In this document: positions 23,850-36,269 of the stretch, in pieces | Layout: the number at the start of each line of letters is the position of its first letter | Position numbering within the stretch: position 1 is the first letter of the stretch | Assembly: GCA_034766995.1 (NCBI GenBank) | Contig: CM068322.1 | Coordinates: 20,045,745-20,109,744 of the forward strand | DNA length: 64,000 nucleotides | From: Acanthacorydalis orientalis | Lineage: Eukaryota; Arthropoda; Insecta; Megaloptera; Corydalidae | Reading direction: 5' to 3' | The notes under the pieces: model-generated | Databases searched by the model: none | The model's input: the letters and a program-made list of their open reading frames with translations, nothing else | What the model was told of the DNA's origin: nothing | Made by a program: the position numbers and the translations under genes

Positions 23850-24192
23850 GCTACAAAGGATGTTGATGTTATTACTAGTGAGACACAATTTTTAAACATT
23901 TTACATGAAATACCTGGTTGCTCAGATTGTGCTGACAGACATCTGAGAATGGCTAAACAGAAATGAGAATGAAATTCGTTATCAAATTTTAAATGATATG
24001 GAAATCGTTAGCTAATTTTTTTAAGAGCCAACAATTGAAAACGAAGAAGAAAGAACTTCCTGCCAGCCAACAATTAGATATGTTCATACCATCAAGGCAA
24101 TTGTAAATATCATGAAATATTTAAAAGAACACGACGAGCTAATGACTTGAAGATAGAAGTTCTGTTGCGTTACATCAGTGATATGGCTGCAG
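23850..24192 (+). pseudogene. Possible pogo/Tigger-type transposase C-terminal remnant
   Basis: Three short stretches in shifting frames line up in the order seen at the C-terminus of pogo/Tigger-like proteins: SETQFLNILHEIPGCSDC (from 23,877), EWLNRNENEIRYQILNDMEIVS (about 23,945-24,012, allowing one frameshift) followed by an acidic ENEEE patch, and finally LLRYISDMAA (to about 24,191). Family members commonly have an L-I/L-PGC motif, a WL-D/N-D/N-N segment, an acidic linker and a terminal R-L-R-DLAA (from memory). No catalytic domain is visible upstream, and there are several stops. The assignment rests on pattern resemblance only. Confidence 0.4.
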
Positions 24193-24603
24193 GTAAATAC
24201 TTGTTTCCAAGAAACATAAAAAAATGATAACTGAATTATTTTTTTTCTAAATATTTTCTTTTATAAGACCAAAAACTGTGTACTCATTCATATATACATC
24301 ATATGTATAATAATTCATTTTGAAATTAAAATTCTAATTTAAATTCGACATATTATAATGGGTATAATTTCATTTGAGCTAAATAAAAAAAATATGAATG
24401 ATGAATGACCATTAATCTAAAATAGAATAAACTTAGAGTAAAATTAAGTTATTAAGAATCAAACTGACAGTTGTTTCGAAACAAATAAAGATTGAACTGC
24501 ATATATTTAGATTACTATAATTATGTATGAAAAAATTGAGCCATTGAAGGATTTTAATTTTGTTGTTATAGGTGCCAGAGATAGATATCAACAAATTAAT
24601 TTG

Positions 24604-24641
<38 letters not shown>

Positions 24642-25164
24642 AACTGTAATTAATATTTATATTTTAAAATGTATTTATTTCCCCAAACTTCAAAGCATTT
24701 TTTTTGATAAGAAGTTTCAAACAAGAAATGATTACTAAAGAAATTGTAATTGGATTTTTATACACAAACTTTTATAATTTACAAAATTAAAGATAATAAT
24801 AAAGCATTTATTGTTAATTTTATTTTATTAGGAAAGTATTTGTTGTCCTATTTAAAAGGCATAACTTGTAAATAGAATAACAAACAAGTAACAAACAAGG
24901 AATAACTTTAATTATTGAAAAAATAATATTAATTTGCGTGCAGAACTACTACAGAACATAAATATCTCTGTGCATAGAATTTATTATAATCTATCTTCGG
25001 AAATAAAATAGCGTGCCTATGTTATTAAAAATAACATGCGATTTTTTTATTGTAATATGACGGTACATGGTTAAATTATCATATATTGATAAATCAGTAA
25101 CCTTAATATAATTTTTCCATAATATCAATGTAGTACACACAATCATAGAATATGTATACATTAA

Positions 25165-25218
<54 letters not shown>

Positions 25219-26703
25219 TTTAATTTTCTGTCAATAAGTTTAATTTGAATTATATGTAACGATGATGTTTTGCAATAATTAACACTTGCTAATATCTTAG
25301 GGAATATAATTACTTCTGAAATCATCACTAGTTCACATTACCTGAGTTGATATTCATTGAATTTACTTGTACAGACCTGACCTTAATTGGCTGGAAGTGC
25401 TTTCATTAAAAAAAAACCTTCTTATTAAAAAGACGATCTAGCTTAATTTCACCTGACTAGATATAATAGAATCGACGTAATGAGTTCTTAATTAACTGAA
25501 AATTCTAAAAAGATTTTATTAACATATTATATATATGAAAACAATTGTATTTACAAAAATGATACGAACGAACTTCCCAGTTACGCAGCTAGGTGTTTTT
25601 AACTTGCATTAATATATATATTTTTTTTAAAAAAAAAACAAATAAATTATTGATTGCTTATTTGAAATGATTTTAATTTTTAGTTGAGTTATCTAAAATT
25701 AATTTCGAAAATGTAAATCGGTTATATTTAATTATTGAATATATAATTATTTTAAATGATCACTTTTTCATAATGAATGAAGATCGTGTAAAACAGAGAT
25801 TTGAAGTCAAACATATAAAGTAATGACTCTAATATAATTCATTAACTTATCTACCTGTATATATTTTATTCTTTTTAAATTACTAAACATAGAATGTAGT
25901 AAGTAAATTTCAAATTATTACTAAATCCGTAATCTTATTTCTATTTTCACAAATGGGTTTTCTCTTATATCACATATAAAATTTTTTTTTTAGCAAAAAT
26001 ATTCAATAAACATTTATTATTTTTGATTGCGGTATGTGTACGAATTTCGTTAGATGTACTACTGTTCTCAGAATTATAATTATAGAAAAATCTATTCTTT
26101 TGTCGAAATTCACATAATTACAATGATTAAAAATGATCAGTAATCATTTATTAACCATTTTCGGTTAGAAAAAGAAAGTGTGGTTTATAGAGTTAGAGAA
26201 AAAAAATAATTTGCGAGAATTAATTTCGTCACAGTTTCAGAACTTCAAATAAAGTAAATAAATACACCTCCGTTTGTTATCAAAATCAATGAAAATCTTT
26301 ATTCAATTTATGATTTAATGTAAATAAGAGATAAATAAAATATGGTTGATGAGAAAAATGAATACTATGTTTTATAATGAGTGAAAAAAGTTGATCAAAA
26401 ATAGTAACATTATTTCAGAAACGTTTATATAACACATTAAACGTTAATACATATTAAATATTTGTAGCAACATTACATTAATAACTTAATATTAAAATAC
26501 ATGAAAATGCTCGACGATTCTAAAAAGTACCTGTAAAAGAAATACGAAACCACTTTATTTATTTTACTATTGTTCTTTAAATATCTTCGACACGATGTTT
26601 TAAACGGGTTGTGCAAAACAATAAAATGTGTGCTGTTAAATAAAAAATCTATTTGGAAAGTTTCTGCGTGAAGAATGGTAACCTTTTCATGGAGTTATTC
26701 TCA

Positions 26704-26770
<67 letters not shown>

Positions 26771-27951
26771 TGTTTCAATTGAAGGCATCAAACTTTATAT
26801 ATAAATAAGCTTTTAGTAGTAATTTAATAACTTTTTTAAGTGTAACATAATATAAATTGGCTTCATGTATACACATATATTTATTATTTTTAATAAATGT
26901 TGGTAGTTTAACTTGTTATGTATATTTTTCTAAAGAATACATTCGACTTGAAACATTAACAGTTTGTAAATTAAATTTATCAGACGATTTATATAAATAA
27001 ATACGAACACTGTTAAGCTAATTAAAATAATAAACGAATCAAATTAAAATATTTGAATTTATAGTTGTTTAAATAAAATTTCCCTTTCAAATTGTAATAA
27101 TAATAAAGCACCTGCTTGCGAATAATTATTACTCTGGAAATGTTTTTGTTCAAACTAAAAACTAATTACGAGTTCCATTTTTCCCTTTCTAGTTTCTTGT
27201 ATAAGGTGAATACAAAAGAAACAAACAGTTCTGCAGTGTAAGATTGCAATTTATTTCAGGCTATTAACTCCATTATTTGTTCACATATTTTTTATGATTT
27301 TCTACTTATCATCTGTTTTATCTAAGAAAGATGGGGAAATTAATTGATACAAATGCTCTCATAGTGGGTACTTGATCGAAAATAAAATTATAAGAGAGTA
27401 ATACAATCTGTCTCGTTTTTAATAATTCCACTTCGAAAACTGACAAAAAGGTTTGAATGAAAAAAAAAACTAGCGTAGATTTTATATTTCTTATACCTTA
27501 TTTGGTGAGTAATGAAATTAGAAATTTACGAATATTATTTTTTACATTATTTAAATATACTGAGAAGTTAAAAAAAATGTTAACAATGTTTTATTTTTTA
27601 TGGAAAAGAACATTTGTTATTTAATACTTTATAGAATTTTAAACGGAAACGATACATTTATATGATTTAATGTACATATGCATACAAACATATATATATA
27701 TATATAAATGTAATTTTTGTAATTTGTAATATAAATACAAATTTTCAAACAGAGTGAAAAAGAGTTGTTTGCAAAGTGGAAATTAATTTGTATTTCAATT
27801 AAAATTTTGATTTGAAAATACTAATGCTTGTGAATATGAACTTTGTAAAAATTAATTTTAAAAAATATTTCTGATATGATCGTGTAGAAATATTTCAGTT
27901 TATCATTTTCGTTTATATGAATTAAGAATCGATTAAAAATGCACACATATG

Positions 27952-28046
<95 letters not shown>

Positions 28047-28050
28047 GTAT
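24193..28050. other. AT-rich stretch without a recognisable gene
   Basis: Contains the long microsatellites at 24,606-24,639, 25,167-25,216, 26,706-26,766 and 27,957-28,056. The 71-codon ORF at 24,523-24,738 has an Ile-Tyr repeat core from (TA)n. I recognise no protein or RNA gene on either strand. Confidence 0.55.
26706..26766. repeat. (TA)n microsatellite
   Basis: Uninterrupted AT run of about 60 bases. Confidence 0.95.
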
Positions 28051-28056
28051 GTATTT
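27957..28056. repeat. Long (TA)n followed by (TATG)n microsatellite
   Basis: About 78 bases of pure AT repeat pass into five units of tatg. This is one of the longest pure runs in the window. Confidence 0.95.
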
Positions 28057-28250
28057 AGGTCTACGAATTAATTTAGTGGCATTATCATAGAAAATGAATG
28101 TTTATAGAAAAATGGAATGAATTTCAATTCCCAAAATATCCTCCATTATTTTGTGTTACTTTTCTCCACCAGTCGAGGAACTGACGAATACTTTTTCGAA
28201 TAAAAGTGATGGCTTTGAGTCGATGACATCGTAATGAATTTTTGAATGAA
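28057..28250 (-). pseudogene. Mariner transposase C-terminal scrap with 3' end
   Basis: On the minus strand, one frame gives VIDSKPSLLF and another, after a frameshift, gives RKSIRQFLDWWRKV then TQNNGGYF followed by GN and a stop. The pattern R-W-KV-NNG-YF just before the stop is typical of mariner transposases. After the stop comes about 70 bp ending in an AGACCTAAATA sequence, which on the plus strand reads tatttaggtctacgaatt and may be the terminal repeat. The rest of the element is absent. The sequence differs from both mariner families described elsewhere in the window. Confidence 0.5.
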
Positions 28251-28770
28251 TGAATATATTAAAATCTTAATTTTTTAATCCTATGATTAATTCTATTTAA
28301 CATTACATTAATAAGTATTTATTTTATTGTTTTAACATATCTTTAACTTAAGTAAAATTAAAAAGAAACGAAACTCGAGTAATTTAGCTACACTAATCTT
28401 TTAAGAATGATCTTATAACTATTATTGTAATTTAAATAGCGCACTTTATATTTATAAACAAATTAAAAAGTATCCGAACATTTAGAAAAATTCCAAATAC
28501 AAGATAACCTTACAAAAATTAGCATATGTAATTTTTATTATGTTCAGTAACCTTCACAAGAACCTTTACGTCTATCACTTTCATCTTCTTTTAAGTTGTT
28601 GTATACTAGTGGTTGTATATAAACGAAATCCTGAACGTCAAAGTAACTTTAGTGTACTGAAGGTGAATAGGGATTTTCAAACACTTGGATAGATTCTTTA
28701 ATCAAGGATATACTCTAGTGGGAATATGTTTAAATGCGTGTGTTCGAATAAGATTGAATTCAGGTTTACT

Positions 28771-28771
28771 A

Positions 28772-28828
<57 letters not shown>

Positions 28829-28832
28829 TATC
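28771..28832. repeat. (TA)n microsatellite
   Basis: AT run of about 60 bases with one tac step. Confidence 0.95.
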
Positions 28833-29992
28833 ATTGTATAATAAAAAAGTATATTAAAAATTAAAGAAATACTTTGTTTTTACTAAATCAATTAATATTC
28901 TTGATATTAGTATTTTATTTAGATAGAAATTATTATCAAACAGACAGACTGTTTTATTACAATTTTTTATTTTGTACAAATTGTTCTAAAAATAATACCT
29001 TTCCATTTCTTTTATCAAAATTATTGTAAACACTTAATTAAATTTCGTTATAATATAAAATGTATAAACCAATTATAAATATAATTATAATTTCATTTAT
29101 CATGATTGTTAATAGTTTTCTACTTTTATTAATCGATGATAATGTACTATATTATATTTTGTATGTCTTGTATGTCATTTAGTTTTCGTTGCTGAATTTT
29201 AAACTTATTATTCTGATAGCATAAACTTTAAAAGAAGTTTTATATAATGGTAGAGATCGCAAAAATGAATTATTCTTTAAAACTTCTATTATAGTTGATT
29301 TATTATTAGAATAATCTTCATTAAATAAATATACATCTTTAAATTAATTGAGCGTAAAAAATAATTCAGTGCCTTCAAATTGAAACAATCATAACTCTGT
29401 TTCAAATCAAAATATTTTCTCGCCGTGTTAGAATTTTGAATAGCGAACCTTAACATTTAAAAACACTATATATCTTGACGAAGCAGTTGGTATAACCTCA
29501 TAAAACATTAAAGAACATTATGATGTCTGAAAATCAGTGTAATAGAAATGTTTATTTTTCGCATTCTAATTGAAAAAAATGCTACCAAAACCGTGGGAAT
29601 GATTTTTTCAGCTTTGGGGGAAGGTATAGTGATGCATAATACATGCCAAAAATGCTAAAATAGTGAAAGAGGTTCGAAAATTATTACAACTTCATCAACT
29701 TAAAGCATAATTTTTTTTCCGACAAAGCATTTGTCAATTATCCGAAAGGTCGAGCAACTTATATAGAAAAATTGAGTATATTTTGAGGATTGAAATGTAT
29801 TATACTTTTCCAAACACAAATATTTTCTATAAAAAAGGTACTGAATTAATTTGTACACCTAATATTTTAGTAGTATATTTATTACTTTTACAACATTTTT
29901 GTATTAATCTGTATATTTATTATCTGTTCTTTCTATCATATATTAATTTTAGTTTTTCCTACATTTAATTATAGAAAAATGATGAATCAGTA

Positions 29993-30026
<34 letters not shown>

Positions 30027-30806
30027 CAATTATTATAATAATTAACAACACAATATTATTTTTTAATATGTGGTTTTATAAAACCTACTTAATTTATAAT
30101 TTAAACAATTCATTACATTTCAAATTTCATTTATTTTCTTTTTATTATTTGTAAAGCACATAAAAAGAGACATAGCTGAAATTATTATGAAGGATATAAT
30201 TTGTCGAAATATAAAGGTTTGTTATTACACTTTTAGATCAGGTTATTTAAAAATAATGATGCTCAATGCAAAGAACTATTTCATTGGGATCGAGTAAACA
30301 ATTAATAAACAATTTTATGTATTTTTTGTAACATTTATTCTCCATTTTATTATATATATATATATAAATATTGAGTTGTTTCGTTGATAATGTTTCGGAA
30401 AGTTTGTACACAACATTTTATTCAACAAATGTAAAGTACTAGGAAGTATTATTAAAGACTAAATGTTTATGTCGAAACTATGTTTAAATTATTTTATTTC
30501 TAGACCAATATCTATCTAGAAAGTACTACTGGTCGTTGTAAATTTTTACATAGAGATTATGATGAGTTAGACTCGGATAAATAACCATTATTTTAAAAAT
30601 ATTTGTTATAAAACTATTATTTATTTATATTTTTCATTTTTAAAAAGTTCATGCTCCATATAAATTAATAAAAAGATAGTACAGATGTTGAATAATAAAG
30701 AACATGATATATTATTTTTTTAGATTTAAAAATTGATTTGTAAAATTGAATTTAGCTACTGAAAAAAAAATATAAAAACTAGCATTGAAGTTAAACTCTT
30801 ATATCA

Positions 30807-30809
<3 letters not shown>

Positions 30810-30866
<57 letters not shown>
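30810..30866. repeat. (TA)n microsatellite
   Basis: Uninterrupted AT run of about 57 bases. Confidence 0.95.
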
Positions 30867-30871
<5 letters not shown>

Positions 30872-31193
30872 CTATCGGAAATATATATCCTGTTTACAGC
30901 GTATCGTCTCTTCAATATAATTCTAGAGAATTTACAAAAATTGACTAGGTCTAGCAATACATCTGTGTAGATTTCACGTTCTTTTCACAGCACACACAAA
31001 ATGTTTACTTATGGGTTTTTTTAAAGGAAAATAAGATAGTGGTTGTTATTGCTCGGTTCGATCGTAACATTCTAGTTCTCAATAAATGTACAGAGAAAAC
31101 ATAGTAACTTGTCAATAAACACATAAAAATATTTCATCTTGTCGCAGTGGTGAAATAAAGTATTCGTCTACTTTTATTTGGTCTCTGTAGATA

Positions 31194-31763
31194 TTAGGTT
31201 GGTAAGAAAATAACTACGGTTTTTGTTTTTTGAAATTTAACATTAATTTTTTCAATGAATGAGTTATTTCATCGTGTTCATGTTAATATCATCAAAGTGC
31301 ATTTTTTGATGTGTATTTTGGTAACATCGACTTTGTTTTTTTTATTAATTTTCCTTCAAATTGGGCTATTGAATTAAAAACGAAAAAGAAGCAATAAGAT
31401 ACATTTTTGTATGAGTTCAAAACGGTTGATAAAGAAGCAGAAACTGCTGTAAATTAAACGATACTTTTGTTGTGGCTGCAGTTAAGAAATTTACGGTGCA
31501 ATATGGATTCCAAAAATTTCATACTGGGGACAGGAGATTTTAAGATGAAGAAAGTCGCGCTCTCCCTCTTTCAGTTCATAACGACCAGCTGAAGGTGTTA
31601 GTTGAATCAAAACCACACACAACAATTCGAGAGTTTGCACAAAAGTTAAGCGTTAGTCATCCAACCGTTTTGAGCAACTTAAAACTGCTAGGAAAATCAA
31701 AAAGTCTGTAAATGTATATGAATTAGAAGGTCATAAATTGCAACTATTTTTCTACCAACTTAA
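31194..31763 (+). mobile_element. Mariner family A, internally deleted copy (570 bp)
   Basis: The left end TTAGGTTGGTAAGAAAATAA and the right end on the other strand, TTAAGTTGGTAGAAAAATAG, are flanked by TA at 31,192-31,193 and 31,764-31,765. The copy aligns along its whole length with 11,365-11,952 and lacks the same central part: sequence goes from the LGKSK codons straight to the 3' untranslated end around 31,690-31,712. The position equivalent to the start codon at 11,566 reads ACG here (31,380-31,382). Remnants of the DNA-binding domain are visible (VRVE-like, TTIREFAQKLSVSHPTV) but are broken by stops and indels. Confidence 0.9.
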
Positions 31764-31774
31764 TAGTAACATTA

Positions 31775-31841
<67 letters not shown>
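31775..31841. repeat. (TA)n-(TG)n compound microsatellite
   Basis: An AT run directly follows the mariner copy and passes into about 14 TG units. Confidence 0.95.
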
Positions 31842-31844
<3 letters not shown>

Positions 31845-34690
31845 TTGTATGTATGCGTTTTGTGCTTGTGTGAGTCCAGTATATTCTATAAAAAATTCAG
31901 TAATCATGGAAAAAAATTAATAGAAATGATTGTTGATAAAAATTTATAAATTATAATTATTAAATTATAATAATGTGTTAGTAATATCAAGTTTTAAGTT
32001 ACTTATTTACATTTTAATAAAAATGTATTATGTGAGATAATAGTCAATTAACTTAAATTTTCAGCAACAAGTTTATTCAAAAGCATGTTGATGGTAGATT
32101 GAATGTAGTAAAATGGGAAACATTAGAGATTAGAATTTTAACTGAACCATTAGCACATGTAATCATTTTAAAACAACGTGGTAACTGATGTAAATGATAC
32201 AGTGCATGTTATGCATAAGAAACAGTTAGTTAAACTTCATACGGTAGCATGCAATATAATGCTATCAAGCTTTAAGACAATCACAAACTAGTCTTTAGAA
32301 TAGTAAGCAGAAAACATTCGTTTCAAAGAACAGTATGTCGTATATCTTGAAGTTAAATGCCATTCTTAAAAGATCTCGATTGAAAAATACTCTCCGAAGG
32401 TTTCTTGTGAAGATATTTAATATATTAAAGCAAGTATAAAAAATAAAAAAAGCACTTTAATTTTGATTTTTTTTAATGAGACTTTTTAAATTATTTTTAT
32501 GTAATAAAATTTTCTTGTAAGTTTATGATATAATGGTTAATTAAATTTGTAGTAACTAATAACTGCTTTTATGCTCATTTAAAAAGTCTTAAAAGTAGAT
32601 ATTTTTTCAATGTTTAATATTAATAGTATATGTTATTGTCAGTAAATTCAAAATATAACATTTAAACAAATATTTAATAAAAATAAATATTACTATTATT
32701 CAATTTAATTTTTATTCAATTTTAAACAAGTTTATCAGTTGAGTACAGAAAAATATTAATAAAAAAAACGAATAATAAACGCATTTAATAAAGCACAGTA
32801 AATTATAGAGTAGAAAGGATAACATTTTAATAAAAACGAATCACTATAAAATTCTTGCTCATATTTTCAATATTGAGTCGATAATAAGAATATAAATTAT
32901 ATATGAGGAAATAAATTTTCATAATACCAAACAAGGTGTAAAGGAATGTAATTGAATTAATCGAGAATATTATGTAAGATTTATTAATAAACGAAATTTT
33001 GTTTATTCTACTTTACCGGTGGAGTAGAAGTGGGGTGATGTTTAATTTTTTATTCTCTCGTCTGGAGTAAATTGCAATTTTCCTTGTTAAATCCATTACA
33101 TTCATCAGTAAAAGCTTTTAATTTCAGATTACACTTAAACCTAAAATATTTATTATTTTTTTGATGTACTCTGTCACCGAATTTCTTTTGTTCATCAGAA
33201 CTACTTACATTATTATTATAATATTCTGATGTAATTAAAACAATGATTTCAGTTTCGTTTAATTATTAAAAAATTAATCAAATAATCTGAAAAAATCACT
33301 TCTGTTAGTAAATCACTCGTACTTTAATAAAATATGAAACAGAAAATTTGAATTAAAAAAAATATCTTCCAATATTATGAACTAATTTAAAATCTGTTTA
33401 TTAAATTTTGTTAATCTATCGATAAAATTTAATTAAACATTCAATACTTTTTTATTTCAATTACTTTTTTTGCGAACAAAAAGATATTTTCGCTTTTTAA
33501 TTTACTACTCACTGATTCTTTCAACTGAAATCGTTGGAATCGAAGCGTGATTATTATTGAATATAATTTTAAATATGTCTTTTATTAATTACAAGTTAAA
33601 ATTTTAATTTTAAAACTATATAGTTATTTCTACATTAAGTTATCACTCTATAAAACGAACAAAGAAGTTTATAAACACTTTATTTCGTTGCATTGCTTTT
33701 TTGTACGTAAAGATTTACAATAATGTTTCCAATTCAGGACAACATCTATCACTAAATGCCAACTCGAGACATTATTTGTATGTAAGCTAAGAGTATTTGT
33801 ATGTTTTAATCTATCTTGATATCTATAAAAAGAGTATATGTACATATAAGAACAGTTTAGAAAAAGTGTTTATCTAGTAATAGATCATAAAAACTTTTTT
33901 ATGTATGTATGTATATATATATATATATATATGTGTATGTATGTGAAACGATTTTTCTATTTCATAAATGAATTCTTATTCATTTTACAAACTACAAAAA
34001 TGTTTTATTAAAAACTGTTCAATCAATTATTACTGTTTATTATAGATTGTTATTTATTTCCATTTCATTCTTTCCAAAGCGTTAATATAGAGAATAAGCT
34101 TTTTTCTACACTTAATTTTAAGAATAAACAGGTACAAAAAGTCATCTAATCGATATCGAAATACACATAAAAAAATCAAACATGATCAATAATGTTTTAT
34201 TAAATATTTTAGATCTGATATTATTATAGGTTGTGGGATGAAAAACGAATTTCTTTGCAAAAGTGAATTTAATCACTATAACAGTTTAATTTTTTTATTC
34301 CTTTCTCAAAGAAAAAAATTAAGACGTTTTTAAAAAAATCTAAAGTAAATATTCAGAAGATTTGTTTCGATTAAGAATGAAAATTCTACTGTGATAAAAC
34401 TAATAGTTTGCTTAATGGATGTGAAAATTTTATTGAATGATATAATGATTACACCGTTCTTTGAAAAATATTAATATAAATTGTCCACTTTTAAGTTTAA
34501 GCGACAAAAAATATTTTTTTTCAATAAAATTTCGCAGATATGACTAATATAACTAGTATGTAACGCGTCAAAATTGACGGGAAAATAGAAAGAAAAAACA
34601 GTATTAGTTTTTATAACATAATATATTTAAACATAAAAAATATTTAAGAACGAAATTTAATAAATTAAACTAGAAACCTATAAGTTGACA
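31842..34690. other. AT-rich stretch without a recognisable gene
   Basis: No gene seen. A less repetitive patch lies at 32,060-32,400 but has stops in all frames. A short (TA)n with TATG edges is at 33,901-33,945. Confidence 0.55.
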
Positions 34691-34696
34691 AAGCAA

Positions 34697-34770
34697 ACAT
34701 TCTCGTCACCATAGATAAACATTTTTCGTCAGCATAAACTTTGTCCTGTGGACAAAGTGACGAGAAATGT
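34697..34770. other. Nested hairpin, possible structured RNA or cruciform
   Basis: The inner hairpin is perfect: ACTTTGTCC (34,738-34,746), loop tgt, GGACAAAGT (34,750-34,758). It sits inside outer arms acattctcgtcac (34,697-34,709) and gtgacgagaaatgt (34,757-34,770), which pair over 13 positions with one extra T. The two stems overlap by the GT at 34,757-34,758, so they would compete at that edge. The arms are not simple repeat, unlike most palindromes here. A 96-codon minus-strand ORF (34,665-34,955) spans the site but resembles no known protein. No flanking target duplication was found. Confidence 0.45.
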
Positions 34771-35389
34771 GGGTTTTCATTATATAGAAAATTATAATAG
34801 TGCTGTCGTTCATGAAAAATACTGCTGTAACATACTCGTACTTTAAAATGCACTAAATTATGAAAGTGAACAATTTGAAAAACGGTACTGTATTTTAAAA
34901 GAATAATATTTTTGTAATATAAAAATACTGATATTAATTTTATTAAAAATTTCAAACAAACTTTGAAATAAAAATGATTATTTTTTTGTATAAATCAAAA
35001 TGTTATTTTTACTCTGTATAATTAAATTGAACCTGTTTGAAATTATTTACGAATTTATATAATAATTCAGATTTATTAAACAGTTATATTAAGCAGGTAG
35101 TTTTATTAAATAACTCTTTAGATGTTCCAAAAGGTACCTGCTCACTACTGGAAATAAAAAATAATCGAGTTGCATAACTTGGTATGGTATTGAAGTATGC
35201 ACTATATTTGTGCTACAAAGAATACATGTGTGTTATTATTTGTGTGCGTCATTGAGTTATGAAATGTAAGTAAAGGTGATTTTGTTAAACAATAAGTATT
35301 GCTCTGGGAATGCTCACATATGTACGACGACATGAACATATCTATATTTACGTAGGCTCATATAGTCCTTATCGTTCTGAGTTTGCTCA

Positions 35390-35790
35390 AAAGGTACATT
35401 CAGAAGTGACGCTGTGGTGTTGCGCGCGTTCAGCCGATCATTCAGTAACCGCGTTTCGTCTTGCTCGGTTCACCGTTTCCCGCCGTTTTCAGTCCCGGAG
35501 ATTAATGAATCATATACGTATATAGGAACAAAACGAAAAAAGTTTTTAAACTACTTTTTTCGAAACACCTCTGTGAATTATGTGTACGTGGATATTTAAT
35601 CGTTAAAAATTTAAGGAAATTATTTATGATTATAGGCCGATGTGAACTTGAAAGTGGTTGTAGATATTTGCGTGTGCGAAAATATATAAAAATATTTATT
35701 TATGTGTTGAGTGAAATTTTCTGTTCGACAGTGATTTATACGTATAGTTTATAATTAGTACTGAAACATTCTGACAGAATTAGAATTTAT
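35390..35790 (+). promoter_or_regulatory. CpG-rich patch, candidate promoter and untranslated first exon
   Basis: From about 35,405 to 35,508 the sequence is strikingly rich in CG (gttgcgcgcgttcagccg; aaccgcgtttcgtc; tttcccgccg), while the surrounding kilobases almost lack CG. It contains two TCAGT words (ttcagtaacc near 35,440 and ttcagtcccg near 35,490) of the kind found at insect transcription starts. A consensus splice donor GTAAGT is at 35,791. These fit a start site with a non-coding first exon of about 300-350 bases on the plus strand and a long intron beyond. Two small ORFs over the patch (35,310-35,525 and 35,414-35,599) have no known relatives. An old, more GC-rich transposon fragment is the main alternative. 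Confidence 0.3.
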
Positions 35791-36026
35791 GTAAGTAGTC
35801 GTTTATTTATATTTTCATTTTGTGTTCTGAAGACATTTGTCAAGTTTGATTTGTAAATATTTTAAATAAAAATAAACAGGATTTTAGTTCAAAGTAAATG
35901 GAGTAATTGAAATCGTCGTAGGAAGTTATTCTACGCATTGTAAAAGTATATTGCCATTGAATATTTCGTTTAATTTAAAAAATAAAATAATTAAAAAAGA
36001 AAGTGTCAGTTTTTAATTTATTAATT

Positions 36027-36030
<4 letters not shown>

Positions 36031-36076
<46 letters not shown>
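36031..36076. repeat. (TA)n microsatellite flanked by a palindrome
   Basis: An AT run of about 45 bases lies between attaattacaat and attgtaattaat, which are reverse complements, so the whole segment is a near-perfect inverted repeat. Confidence 0.9.
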
Positions 36077-36077
<1 letters not shown>

Positions 36078-36269
36078 TGTAATTAATTAAATTAAAAAAA
36101 GTTAAAATTTATAATATATTTATATAAATGAACAATACATTTGGATATAATGTTGTACATTTTTTGAATTAGGAAAATAATAGTAGAATAAGTATAATAC
36201 TATATGTATATTCATATACATTATATATATATATATCTATACATATGTATATATATAAATAATTTTTTT

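Larger units (their letters stand above)
28251..31190. other. AT-rich stretch without a recognisable gene
   Basis: Holds (TA)n at 28,771-28,832, 29,995-30,023 and 30,810-30,866. The patch 29,575-29,765 is less repetitive than its surroundings but translates to nothing I recognise. The ORFs at 29,783-29,968 and 30,785-30,970 are Tyr/Leu/Ile-rich and unsupported. Confidence 0.55.

Noticed and set aside
29575..29768. Less repetitive patch that might be another transposase fragment
   Set aside because: No frame on the plus strand gave ordered family motifs; only loose resemblance to short words.
31055..31075. ggttcgatcg resembling a tRNA T-arm
   Set aside because: No matching acceptor stem, D-arm or anticodon arm could be placed around it.
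34665..34955. 96-codon minus-strand ORF
   Set aside because: No recognisable motif, and Phe/Tyr/Leu-rich composition expected from AT-rich DNA. It covers the nested hairpin, which better explains its less repetitive sequence.
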